Shown here piece by piece: positions 26,724 through 35,535 of a DNA stretch of 64,000 nt (the first letter of the stretch is position 1; each line of letters opens with the position of its first letter). The notes below the pieces were generated by a model that worked only from the letters and a program-made list of their open reading frames with translations, had not been told where the DNA came from and did no database searches. Made by a program: the position numbers and the translations under genes. Origin of the DNA: AP-15 sp963750195 (lineage in GTDB: Bacteria > Pseudomonadota > Alphaproteobacteria > ATCC43930 > CGMCC-115725); contig CAVVPS010000014.1 in assembly GCA_963750195.1 (NCBI GenBank), positions 1 through 64,000 on the forward strand, written 5' to 3'.

Positions 26724-28059
26724 GTGTTTGCTCCGCCAATCAAAGCACCAAAGATAAAGATTGCCGCCGAGACTGGTCGACTCCGGCTCTCGTCACGGCG
26801 AGCGGAGGCCTCCACTTCGGGCAAGTCTGACGATCCCCAAGCCCAAGAAGGCGTACGACGTCCGTCATGGGATTTCAGTAAGATCCCCGTGTTTGCGCCC
26901 GACCGGCCGACCCGAGATCAAACGCCACATCCGTTTATTCAGCCGAAGCTGGTCGTCGGGGAGGCCGATGATCCGCTTGAGCACGAAGCGGATCATGTCG
27001 CGGACCAAGTGATGGGTATGCCCGAGCCCGGCCTCTCCGTCACAGCGGGACCGCCCCAGCTCAGCCGCAAATGCGCGGATTGCGAGGAGGAGGACAAGCT
27101 CCGAAGAAATCCCTCTGGGCCGCAAGCTGTCGCCGGCAAAGCGTCTGAAGTGGTCATCAGACGCTGCGCTCGCCTGGCCAGCCGCTTGACACCGCTACGC
27201 GCAGCTATTTCGAACCGCGCTTCGGGCACGATTTCAGCCGCGTGCGCATCCACGCGAACGCTTCAGCGGCGGCATCGGCTCGCTCCGTTGACATTCGGCT
27301 CTGACATCGTATTCACGGCAGGGGCGTTTTCACCCGGAACATCCGAAGGGCGGAAGCTGATTGCTCACGAACTCGCGCACACCGTGCAACAGGGCGCAGT
27401 GCGGGCAGGCGGAACTTCCGCGCACCGTGCTGCCCCAAGAACGCCAAAAAATTGCCAAGGCCTTACCGTCCGGAACCGCGCGAGTGATGCTGCAAAGAAC
27501 GCCGGCCAAAATCGATCTTCGCAAGCTTGTTACCGAGAGTATTGCGGAGCCGAGGCACATAAGGAAATCGGAGTTTTTGGCAGAAACTACTGCCGATGGG
27601 AAACCAACCTTGACAGAAGAGTACTGGGTAGACTTTGAAGTTAACGAAAAAGGCGTAATGACAGCGAGCGTACGGACCGTTTCTCCCGATCACGCCTATC
27701 GCAGCGGATCGCTGAGATTTAAGGAGGAATTTGGCCGCGCACTGGAACACTTCGGGCAGAACGGGATCGAAGTGAAGACGTTCGAGGGTGACTGGAGTTA
27801 CATGACCGCGGAGGAGATATCCGACAATCTAAAGGACTTCCGGGAGGGCATGGCGCAGGGTTTGACCCGCGAGCGGAGTGCCGCCGGAACTCCGAGCGGC
27901 AAAGTCGCAACGAGGCACAGTTTCGAAATCACAGACGTCGAAAATATTCCGAAGCCGCAGCCTCATTTAGCTGACGAAGGAGTCAGACGCTGGCGGGTGA
28001 AGGCAACATTTCAACGTGTGCCGTGGGGTAATATGTCCGGCGGTCAGCCCGCGGCGTAA
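26724..28059 (+). pseudogene. eCIS-core (DUF4157) protein, frameshifted in its middle
   Basis: Starts at GTG 26724 (FAPPIKAPKIKIAAE). DUF4157 halves are plain: LVVGEADDPLEHEADHVADQVMGM, then VFTAGAFSPGTSEGRKLIAHELAHTVQQG with HExxH. Two single-base shifts, about 27170-27290 and about 27410, break the frame. The rest (KIDLRKLVTESIAEPRHIRKSEFLAETT to GGQPAA, 28059) is an unrecognised C-terminal cargo domain. DUF4157 proteins are associated with extracellular contractile injection systems, where the core marks a payload and the C-terminus is the effector. No eCIS structural genes are in this window. Confidence 0.75.
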
Positions 28060-28112
28060 CCAGCGCCTCCGGCACCACCAAGCGCCCACCGGCGCCTGTC
28101 CCGGGAGGCGGG

Positions 28113-28505
28113 ATGACGCTTGCGGAAGCGCTTCTCGGCCTTGCCGAAATTGCCGGCGCGATCCTCTCCATACTGCAGGCCAAGAGTGATTTCGAGCAAG
28201 GCGATTATGTTGGCGCGGGATTGAACACCGCCGCCGCGAGCGGGCTTATCTTGCCGACCGTTGGCGAGATCGCCGCGCCATTGGCAATCAGCTATGAGGA
28301 AACAAAATTGGTCGGCGAACTGTCGGGTTGGGAGGGTCAATGCAGGGTGCTCGCCGCAAAATTCGAAACCTGTCAGATCACCAACGCCGATTTTGACCAG
28401 TTGGTAGGGTCCTGTCCGGAAATCCTGATCGGGCGCGAGGAAGCGCAGCGGGTATTCCGAGCGTGGTATAATGACGAACGGCCATCGCAATGCGAGTCGC
28501 AGTAG
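28113..28505 (+). CDS. Small Gly/Ala-rich hydrophobic protein, possibly the tail of the DUF4157 protein
   Basis: 130 aa if started at ATG 28113. A hydrophobic alanine/glycine-rich half (MTLAEALLGLAEIAGAILSIL, GAGLNTAAASGLILPTVGEIAAPLAI) is followed by a soluble half with three cysteines. In the same frame upstream the codons read RPPAPVPGGG, a linker-like sequence. It may therefore be the membrane-active end of the preceding effector after one more frameshift, rather than a separate gene. An immunity protein is the alternative. I do not recognise the family. Confidence 0.4.
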   Translation: MTLAEALLGLAEIAGAILSILQAKSDFEQGDYVGAGLNTAAASGLILPTVGEIAAPLAISYEETKLVGELSGWEGQCRVLAAKFETCQITNADFDQLVGSCPEILIGREEAQRVFRAWYNDERPSQCESQ

Positions 28506-28743
28506 ATGTAATCTCCATAAGCGTAGGCCTGTCCCAAACCGAACGTTGAGAACGTCGTCCTCCAGCACGGTTTTCTAGGCGGTCAATCGGACTGTGAAAG
28601 TCCGAAACAGAGTCGGGCGCGGCCAATGAGCGCGCAGACGCAAATGTCTACTAACCCTCGTGGGCGCACGGTCGTGACCGCTTGAGAGCAGGCGGGTGTC
28701 TGGCATTTGATGCTGCACCACCGCCTCACGGTGGTAGGCATAT

Positions 28744-29697
28744 TCACTCGACCTTTTCGAATTTTTGCAATGAGCGCAGGTCGGCGGGGTGCGGCTTGCC
28801 GGGGTAGATCTGGGGCCAGGCGGTCCACGAGACCTCGCCGACATAGATGTCGCCATGCCGGTCGACTGCCAGACCATGAGGCGCCAAGAACTTGCCGAGC
28901 TCGGTCCCGGCCGGGGTGTCGCCGAAGCGGCCGATCAGCTTGCCTCGATGGTCGACGATGCTGACCCGGGGACCGAGATTGGGTATGTCGCGGCTGACCG
29001 CGGCGGCCGGACCGACTTCGCCAATATAGCAAATCGGCTGGTGGCCATAGGGCATGTACATGCCGCACGGCCGATGCAGATTGTTCCACTGCGTCTCGTA
29101 TTTGCCGTTGCCGTCAAACACCTGAACCCGGTGGTTTTCGCGGTCGGCGACATAGATCCAGCCATCGGCGTCGGTGCAAATATTGTGGACGATGTTGAAT
29201 TCGCCCTCGCCGGTGCCCGGCCCGCCCCATGACATCAGCAACTTGCCGTCGGGGGTGTATTTGTGGACGCGCGAATTGCCATAGCCGTCCGAGACATAGA
29301 TCTCGCCCTGCGGCGACAACGCGGTGTGGGTGCAGCGGTGGAATGGCTCGCCACTCATATAGGGCGCCGGCTTTCCAGGCACGCCCAGTTCCAGCAGCAC
29401 CTTGCCGTCGAGCGTGACCTTGCGCACGAAATGGCCGCCATCATCGGTCAGGAACATCGTATCATCAGGCGCCATGTGAACACCGTGCGGGCGCGGATAC
29501 TGACCTTCGCCCCAGGAGCGCAGGAAATTACCTTGACGGTCGAACACCATCATCGGGTGCTCGCCGCGATTGAACACATAGACATTGTCGTTGCTGTCGA
29601 CCCCGACGCCACCGACCTCCTTGAACGACCAGCCGTCGGGCAACTTCGCCCAATCGGCATTGACGCGATATTTGAACTGGCTGCTGCCGACGATCAT
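28744..29697 (-). CDS. NHL-repeat six-bladed beta-propeller protein
   Basis: 317 aa from ATG 29695-29697, preceded by AGGGAGGAGCC. Repeated NHL-type blades are seen: GVGVDSNDNVYVFNRGEHPMMVFDRQGNFLRSWG, VHMAPDDTMFLTDDGG, THTALSPQGEIYVSDGYGNSRVHKY, NICTDADGWIYVADRENHRVQVFD and PHGLAVDRHGDIYVGEVSWTAW. This resembles the catalytic core of peptidyl-alpha-hydroxyglycine lyases, but the active site is not proven. No signal peptide, so probably cytoplasmic. Divergent from the amidohydrolase gene with a 96-bp shared upstream region. Confidence 0.8.
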   Translation of the reverse strand: MIVGSSQFKYRVNADWAKLPDGWSFKEVGGVGVDSNDNVYVFNRGEHPMMVFDRQGNFLRSWGEGQYPRPHGVHMAPDDTMFLTDDGGHFVRKVTLDGKVLLELGVPGKPAPYMSGEPFHRCTHTALSPQGEIYVSDGYGNSRVHKYTPDGKLLMSWGGPGTGEGEFNIVHNICTDADGWIYVADRENHRVQVFDGNGKYETQWNNLHRPCGMYMPYGHQPICYIGEVGPAAAVSRDIPNLGPRVSIVDHRGKLIGRFGDTPAGTELGKFLAPHGLAVDRHGDIYVGEVSWTAWPQIYPGKPHPADLRSLQKFEKVE

Positions 29698-29793
29698 CGA
29701 AGGCTCCTCCCTGCGGAGATTGTTTGGTCCATGTCCTCTCAATATGCTGTCGCCTGACGCACCGGAAAATCAACACCGACGGAGGATGTCCCG

Positions 29794-30813
29794 ATGGCCT
29801 ACGGAGGAAACGACTGGCTGGCCCTGACTCAGGAGCCGACATTGGAGCCGGAGCTCGCGATCTGCGATCCCCATCATCACTTCTGGGATTTTCGATCCGA
29901 GCGCGTCCCGTACCAGCGCTACCTGCTGCACGAATTGGCCGCCGACGTTAATTGCGGCCATAACGTACGGTCCACCGTGTTTATCGAGGCACGATCGATG
30001 TACCGGCCGGACGGGCCGGCGGAATTGCGTCCGGTCGGCGAGGTCGAGTTCGTCCAGGGTTTGGCAGCGGCCAGCGCCACCGGTCTCTATGGGCCGTGCC
30101 GCGCGGCTGCGGGCATCATCGGCCACGCCGATTTGAAACTGGGAGATCGGGTCAAGCCGGTGCTGGAGGCGCTGCAAGCCGCCAGCCTAAATCGGTTTCG
30201 CGGCATCCGGCATACGGTTACGTGGGACTCGCATCCCGAGGTCGGCAACCGGGAAAAGCAGGGAATGCTTGCGACCCCGGAATACCGCGCTGGCGCCAAA
30301 GTATTGGCGGGGATGGGTCTGTCGCTCGACACCGGGGTGTGCTTCCCGCAATTGCCCGAGTTGGCGGATTTTGCCAAGGCCATCCCCAATCTGACGATCA
30401 TCCTCAATCATCTCGGTGGCTTGAATCGGATCGGCCCTTACGCCAACCGCGATGACGAGATTCTGCCAGCATGGCGGCGCGGTCTTGCCGAGGTAGCGCA
30501 ATGTCCCAATGTCAACCTCAAGCTCGGCGGCATCGGTATGCCCCGGATCGGCTTCGATTGGCACACGCGGGAGAAGCCGATCGGCTCGGAAGAATTGGCT
30601 GCGTCGATGGCCCCGTTGATGACCTACTGCATTGAACAGTTCGGCCCCAACAGGTGCATGTTCGAAAGCAATTTCCCGGTCGACAAGGTGTCGTTCTCCC
30701 ACCACGTCCTGTTCAACGCCTTCAAACGGTTCTCCAAAGGTTATTCGGCCTCCGAGCGCGCGGCCTTGTTCCATGACGCGGCGGCTCGGGCATACCGGAT
30801 CAGCGACGCCTGA
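29794..30813 (+). CDS. Amidohydrolase 2 family TIM-barrel hydrolase
   Basis: 339 aa, start ATG 29794 after GGAGGATGTCCCG. Metal motif CDPHHHFWDF at about residues 24-33, further histidine in IILNHLGGL, and a late ESNFPVDK aspartate segment are typical of amidohydrolase-2 enzymes (2-pyrone-4,6-dicarboxylate lactonase/ACMSD-like). It probably hydrolyses a lactone or decarboxylates a ring-cleavage product. HyuA starts 18 bp after its stop, so the two are likely co-transcribed. Intact. Confidence 0.85.
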   Translation: MAYGGNDWLALTQEPTLEPELAICDPHHHFWDFRSERVPYQRYLLHELAADVNCGHNVRSTVFIEARSMYRPDGPAELRPVGEVEFVQGLAAASATGLYGPCRAAAGIIGHADLKLGDRVKPVLEALQAASLNRFRGIRHTVTWDSHPEVGNREKQGMLATPEYRAGAKVLAGMGLSLDTGVCFPQLPELADFAKAIPNLTIILNHLGGLNRIGPYANRDDEILPAWRRGLAEVAQCPNVNLKLGGIGMPRIGFDWHTREKPIGSEELAASMAPLMTYCIEQFGPNRCMFESNFPVDKVSFSHHVLFNAFKRFSKGYSASERAALFHDAAARAYRISDA

Positions 30814-30831
30814 CCTTGGGGGCGATCGGTA

Positions 30832-32913
30832 GTGGCAGCTTGTGGCAGATTGGGGGTCGACATCGGCGGCACTTTTACCGATGTCGCGCTCGAAGCAAAT
30901 GGGCGACGCCACAGCGCCAAGATCCTGACCACCCCCGAAGCGCCCGAGCGCGCCGTAATCGAGGCGATCCATAGTGTATTGCGCGACGCAGCGATCGTCC
31001 CTGCCGATCTCTCGATCATCATCCACGGCACGACCCTGGCGACCAACGCGCTGATCGAACGCAAGGGTGCGAAGACCGCGCTCCTGACCACCGAGGGCTT
31101 TCGCGACACGATCGAAATCCGGCACGAAAACCGGTTCGAGCAATACGACGTCAACATCGACCTGCCGCCGCCCTTAGTGCCACGCCGGCTGCGCTTTCCG
31201 GTGCGCGAGCGCATCGATGCCGGCGGCCGGGTGCTGGTGCCGCTTGACGAGGCTGGCGTAGCGACGCTCGCCGGCCGGCTCATGACCGAGGGGATCGAGT
31301 CGATTGCGGTTGGCTTTCTGCACAGCTTTACCAACCCGACGCATGAACGCCGCGTTGGCGAGATTCTGGCCGATCGCCTGCCCGGTGTCCCGGTCACCCT
31401 GTCGAGCGAAGTGTCGCCCGAGATGCGCGAATACGAGCGTTTCTCGACCGCCTGCGCAAACGCTTATGTCCAGCCGCTGATCGGCCGCTACCTCGCCAAT
31501 CTCGAAACCCTGCTGCGTCAGGAGGAGTTTTCCTGCCCGCTGTTCCTGATGCTGTCGGGCGGCGGGTTGACCGCGGTCGAGACCGCGATCCGTTTCCCGG
31601 TGCGGCTGGTCGAGTCGGGGCCGGCGGGTGGCGCCATCTTCGCCGCCGAGATCGCCCGCCAACGCGGCCTCGACAAAGTTTTGTCGTATGACATGGGCGG
31701 GACCACCGCGAAAATCTGCCTGATCGACGATTTGAAGCCGCAGACCAGCCGCGCTTTTGAGGTCGCGCGGATCTACCGCTTCAAGAAGGGCAGCGGCCTG
31801 CCATTGCGCATCCCGGTCATCGAGATGGTCGAAATCGGCGCCGGCGGTGGCTCGATCGCGCGGGTCGACCGGCTGAAACGGATCACCGTCGGGCCGGACA
31901 GCGCTGGCGCCGATCCGGGGCCGGCCTGCTATGGCCACGGCGGGACCGGGCCGACGGTGACCGATGCCGATTTGCTGCTCGGGCGGATCGACCCGACCGG
32001 CTTGTCCGGCGGGCGCATGGCGCTCGACCGCGACGCGGCCGAAGCGGCGATACGGCACGAAGTGGCCGAACCTCTGGCCCTGGCAACAGAGCTGGCGGCG
32101 CTCGGGGTCAGCGAGATCGTCGACGAGAACATGGCTAATGCCGCCCGCGTCCACGCAATCGAGAGCGGCAAGGATGCGCGCGGCCGCACCTTGGTCGCCT
32201 TTGGCGGCGCGGCGCCGCTGCACGCGGCACGGATGGCCGAAAAGCTCGGCCTCGACCGGGTGCTGGTGCCGTCTTATGCCGGGGTTGGTTCGGCGGTCGG
32301 GTTTCTGCGCGCGCCGATCGCCTATGAGATCGTGCGCTCCGGGTTGCAGCGGCTCGACACGTTCGACGCCGCCGCGGCCAACGCATTGCTCGCCGCGATG
32401 CGCGCTGAGGCCGAGCCGATCGTCCGCCGCGGCACCGGCGACGCGGCGTTGACCGAGACGCGTTCGGCGTTCATGCGCTACCGCGGCCAAGGCCATGAGA
32501 TCGCGGTGCCGCTGCCGACCAGAACCTACAATGCTGTCGACGCCGCGACCCTGCGGGCGGCCTTCGAGGAGGCCTATCGCCGGCTCTACAGCCGCATCAT
32601 CCCCGGCGTTGAAGTCGAAATCCTCAGCTGGGTCCTGTTGCTCTCCGCCCCGCCCGCCGCCGAACCCGCCGCCGTCCCGCCATCGCCCACCCCCCATATC
32701 CCGGAGCCCGACCGTCATCGCCCGGTCTTCGACCCGGAATTGGGCGAGTTCGTCACCATCGCGATCTACGACCGCCACGACCTGAAGCCTGGCGCCCAGA
32801 TAACCGGCCCTGCGGTCATCGTCGAAGACGAAACCTCGACCGTGGTCACCCGCCTGTTCGACGCAACGGTCGACGCCTTCGGCTATATCGAACTGACCCG
32901 CCGAGCGAGCTGA
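30832..32913 (+). CDS. Hydantoinase/oxoprolinase family protein, HyuA-type subunit
   Basis: 693 aa from GTG 30832. An actin-like ATPase fold is evident: LGVDIGGTFTDVALE (phosphate 1), IIHGTTLATNALIERKGAKTALLTT, LVESGPAGGAIFA and KVLSYDMGGTTAKICLI (phosphate 2), EIGAGGGSIARVDRLKRITVGPDSAGADPGPACYG. The family performs ATP-dependent opening of hydantoin, oxoproline or N-methylhydantoin rings, or acetone carboxylation, with a HyuB partner. A matching HyuB-like gene lies 8 kb away at 41196. Intact. Confidence 0.9.
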   Translation: MAACGRLGVDIGGTFTDVALEANGRRHSAKILTTPEAPERAVIEAIHSVLRDAAIVPADLSIIIHGTTLATNALIERKGAKTALLTTEGFRDTIEIRHENRFEQYDVNIDLPPPLVPRRLRFPVRERIDAGGRVLVPLDEAGVATLAGRLMTEGIESIAVGFLHSFTNPTHERRVGEILADRLPGVPVTLSSEVSPEMREYERFSTACANAYVQPLIGRYLANLETLLRQEEFSCPLFLMLSGGGLTAVETAIRFPVRLVESGPAGGAIFAAEIARQRGLDKVLSYDMGGTTAKICLIDDLKPQTSRAFEVARIYRFKKGSGLPLRIPVIEMVEIGAGGGSIARVDRLKRITVGPDSAGADPGPACYGHGGTGPTVTDADLLLGRIDPTGLSGGRMALDRDAAEAAIRHEVAEPLALATELAALGVSEIVDENMANAARVHAIESGKDARGRTLVAFGGAAPLHAARMAEKLGLDRVLVPSYAGVGSAVGFLRAPIAYEIVRSGLQRLDTFDAAAANALLAAMRAEAEPIVRRGTGDAALTETRSAFMRYRGQGHEIAVPLPTRTYNAVDAATLRAAFEEAYRRLYSRIIPGVEVEILSWVLLLSAPPAAEPAAVPPSPTPHIPEPDRHRPVFDPELGEFVTIAIYDRHDLKPGAQITGPAVIVEDETSTVVTRLFDATVDAFGYIELTRRAS

Positions 32914-32925
32914 GCGGCGGAGCGG

Positions 32926-32965
32926 CGAAATTCCCGTCGATCCGTGAAAATAACCGGGAATTTCG
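32926..32965. terminator. 11-bp stem-loop after hyuA
   Basis: CGAAATTCCCG (32926-32936) pairs perfectly with CGGGAATTTCG (32955-32965) across an 18-nt loop, 13 nt after the hyuA stop. There is no T-run directly after. The CGGGAATT half recurs in the repeats that follow, so it may be a repeat-derived structure rather than a dedicated terminator. Confidence 0.4.
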
Positions 32966-33047
32966 TCGATTTCGCCCTCTTTGCCTCGCTTTTTTAAGAA
33001 AAATAGGCGAAGATTCAATCGCTTGCGGGTGAATTCCTGTTGGCGGC

Positions 33048-33101
33048 GAACCGGGAATTTTTTCGGCCGAACCGGGAAATAATTTCGCGGAACCGGGAAT
33101 T
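33048..33101 (+). repeat. Three GAACCGGGAATT copies at exact 21-bp spacing
   Basis: GAACCGGGAATT at 33048, GAACCGGGAAAT at 33069 and GAACCGGGAATT at 33090 start exactly 21 bp apart, with A/T-rich spacers. A further AACCGGGAATTT at 32952 and a CGGGAAAT at 33103-33110 are related. They lie between the hyuA stop and the end of the cyclase gene, which point toward each other, so an upstream-promoter role is not obvious. Confidence 0.65.
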
Positions 33102-33161
33102 ACGGGAAATCGCGATTTCCGCCCTGGGTCGCAGCGTTTCAGCGGCGAAACCTGCCGATGA

Positions 33162-34285
33162 TCATACGATCGTTTCGCGGCCAAACCGTGGCGGCGAAGG
33201 TTGGCGGCGCGTCTCGCCTTGGCCCACGCCCGACAGGTTGTCGTCGGGTTTTTTCTCGAGCGCATAAAGCACGATTTCGCTTTCCTTGCCGCGTAGCCGC
33301 AGGTCGCCGAGCGGGCGCTTGGCGATATCGGACGGCAATTCAAGAAGATCGACCAGTGTCCCCGAGGCAAGAACCCGGTCGCCGGTCTGCCGACAGAATT
33401 CCTGGATGCGGGCAGCGGTATTAACCGTATCGCCGAGAAAGACGATTTCCTTCTTGATGGAGCCCATTTCGCCGGTCACCACCGGACCGCAGTGCAGTCC
33501 GGCTCGGCAATGGATGGCGGTACCGAACTCGCGCAGATAGACCGGGCTGAGTACGGCCAGCCGGTCCAGAGCATCGAAACAGGCGCGCACGCAGTGGGCG
33601 TCGGCGATATGCCATCCGCCAATTTCCAGGTCGCGATCAGCTCATCGCCGACATATCGGTGGATTTCGCCATCGGCCGCTCACGATCGGGTCGGTGATAT
33701 CGAGAACAAAGCGGCTGACCAGGCGGTGGAAGGCGAGCTCGCCGAGCCGCTCGGCAAGGGCGGTCGAGCCCTCGATATCGATGAACAGGAACACGCGCTG
33801 CTCCAACCGCGGCCGGTAATAACGGCCGGTGACGAAGTTGAGCAGTGCATTTTGGCCGAGCAGACGGTTGACGTCGTTGATGAACCTGATGGTCAAAACC
33901 ACAGCAAAGGCAAACACCACATCCTGACGCTCAATCGGCAACCAGACTCCAATTTCCGAGGGTGCCGGAAATAACCAGGCCCCTGTCACCAGGCCGAACA
34001 AAATAACGATCAGATAGATGACCGTTTTTATTGCCAGATGGACCAAGAAGGGCATGCACGCAGCCGTGCCATCGCCGGCCGCGCCAACACCTGCTCGAAA
34101 GAAGACAGAATGCCGGTAATCACCACGCCCGTGAGCACCCCGCGCGGCAAACCGCCAACACTCAGGAGCGGCCGTCCGTCCGAGAAGGCCATCATGTGCG
34201 CATAGGCGGCGCCGACGACTGCACCGATCGAGGTGAACCACAGTATGTTTCTAAGCGGCGGAGGGAGGTGGCGTCGAAGATGCAT
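33162..34285 (-). pseudogene. Membrane-anchored class III adenylate/guanylate cyclase, two frameshifts
   Basis: Start ATG 34283-34285 (MHLRRHLPPPLRNILWF), 373 codons. The N-terminal part has four or so hydrophobic segments (ILWFTSIGAVVGAAYAHMMAF, GVLTGVVITGILS, TVIYLIVILFGLVTGAWLF, DVVFAFAVVLTIRFI). The cyclase catalytic domain follows: VFLFIDIEGSTALAERLG (metal Asp), RYVGDELIATW (second Asp), AGLHCGPVVTGEMG, FLGDTVNTAARIQEFC (Asn/Arg transition-state residues). Single-base shifts near 34050 and 33665 split it. Would make cAMP or cGMP at the inner membrane. Divergent from radC. Confidence 0.8.
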
Positions 34286-34501
34286 GCTGCGCCGGCGATC
34301 GGCTTGCTGGGGGCATGTCCACTCTACCATGACGGGCGGCGCTTAGGTTCGCGGCCCAGGGCGCGCCGAGCGACGATCATCCGCAAGGACGATGCCACGC
34401 CGAGATTTGTGCCGATCGACCCGATGCGGCTCTGGCGTGACGCGATATTGACGTTCCCCGCGCCAAGTTCGGCGACCGGCATGCTGCAGGCGGGGCGTCG
34501 G

Positions 34502-35443
34502 ATGCCTTTCTCGATCGTGGAACGAGACGGCTATATCGTCGTCAGCTCTCCGTACCACCCCAATTTCCCGGCCAGGGCACGCGGCCTTGGCGGCGAATGG
34601 GATGCCGTCCGGCACGTATGGGTGTTCGACGCCGCCGAGCAGGACCGGGTAAAGTCGCTGTGCCGAGAGATTTATGGACCGGACGGGCCGGAGACCGGCA
34701 AAGACCGGTCGGCTCCGTTCCCGAACGCGCCGGCGCGTGGCAGGAACAGCAATCAGTTCGCCGAAGGGGCCGCTCGGCCGCACTATTACGGCCACCGCGA
34801 CCGGCTGCGCGAGCGGATGATGGCTGCCGGAGCCGATACCCTGCCGGATTACGAATTGCTCGAAATGCTATTGTTCGCCGCCTATCAGCGCGGCGACGTG
34901 AAGCCGCTGGCGAAGACCTTGCTGGCGAAACTCGGCGGGTTTGGCGAAGTGATGGCCGCCGATCCCGACGCGCTGGCGCAAGCCGGCCTCAACCTCGCCG
35001 GCATCGCCGCGATCAAGGCCGGGCGCGAGGCGGCGTTGCGGCTGATGCGGACGGAATTGCAGCAGGGGCCGGTGGTCAATTCCTGGGACAAGCTGATCGA
35101 TTATTGCAATGCCCAAATCGCCCATAATAAGGTCGAGGAGTTCCACATCCTGTTTCTCGACCGCAAGAACGTATTGCTCAAGCATGAACGCCAGCAGCGC
35201 GGCACCGTCGACCATACCCCGGTCTACACTCGCGAGGTGGTCAAGCGCGCGCTCGAACTCGGCGCCTCGGCACTGATCCTGGTGCACAACCATCCCTCGG
35301 GCGACCCGACTCCGTCAAAGGCCGACATCGCCGTGACCCAGGACATCAAGAAAGCCGCCGCGCCGCTCGGCGTCGTGTTGCACGACCATGTCATCATCGC
35401 CCGCAACCGCCACACCAGCCTGCGCGATTTGGGGCTGATCTGA
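34502..35443 (+). CDS. radC: RadC/JAB-domain protein with an extra N-terminal domain
   Basis: 313 aa from ATG 34502; an in-frame ATG at 34481 is possible. The usual RadC begins near residue 88 (HYYGHRDRLRERMMAAG, UPF0758 HhH part). Its JAB metallo-domain follows with VEEFHILFLDRKN, LILVHNHPSGDPTPSKADIAVTQDI (HxH...D zinc motif) and VLHDHVIIA. The first about 62 residues (PFSIVERDGYIVVSSPYHPN, RARGLGGEWDAVRHVWVFDAAEQDRVKSLCREIYG) are an added small domain with a W-x-F pattern that I cannot name. RadC proteins act around DNA repair or anti-restriction, but their activity is unsettled. Intact. Confidence 0.85.
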   Translation: MPFSIVERDGYIVVSSPYHPNFPARARGLGGEWDAVRHVWVFDAAEQDRVKSLCREIYGPDGPETGKDRSAPFPNAPARGRNSNQFAEGAARPHYYGHRDRLRERMMAAGADTLPDYELLEMLLFAAYQRGDVKPLAKTLLAKLGGFGEVMAADPDALAQAGLNLAGIAAIKAGREAALRLMRTELQQGPVVNSWDKLIDYCNAQIAHNKVEEFHILFLDRKNVLLKHERQQRGTVDHTPVYTREVVKRALELGASALILVHNHPSGDPTPSKADIAVTQDIKKAAAPLGVVLHDHVIIARNRHTSLRDLGLI

Positions 35444-35496
35444 CCCGAAGGAACGCGCAAGACAATGTCCGGGCGCGCTTAGCCAAGGTCCCCTCG

Positions 35497-35515
35497 GTGA
35501 CCGCAGGGCGGTCAC
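35497..35515. terminator. Hairpin between convergent radC and hybrid kinase genes
   Basis: GTGACCGC / GCGGTCAC (8-bp perfect stem, 3-nt loop AGG) lies midway in the 92-bp gap between two converging genes, the place for a bidirectional terminator. No clear U-tract. Confidence 0.45.
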
Positions 35516-35535
35516 GGCATTCTTGTCCAAAAGCG

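Noticed and set aside
29698..29793. Riboswitch between the NHL and amidohydrolase genes
   Set aside because: Only 96 bp of divergent promoter space with no conserved aptamer pattern I can recognise.
31174..33018. 614-aa open frame antisense to hyuA
   Set aside because: Composition is typical of a GC-rich shadow frame (Arg/Gly/Asp-rich, no motif), and hyuA on the other strand has unmistakable conserved motifs.
33048..33101. CRISPR-like array
   Set aside because: Repeats of 12 bp with 9-bp spacers are too short and there are no cas genes; described as phased direct repeats instead.
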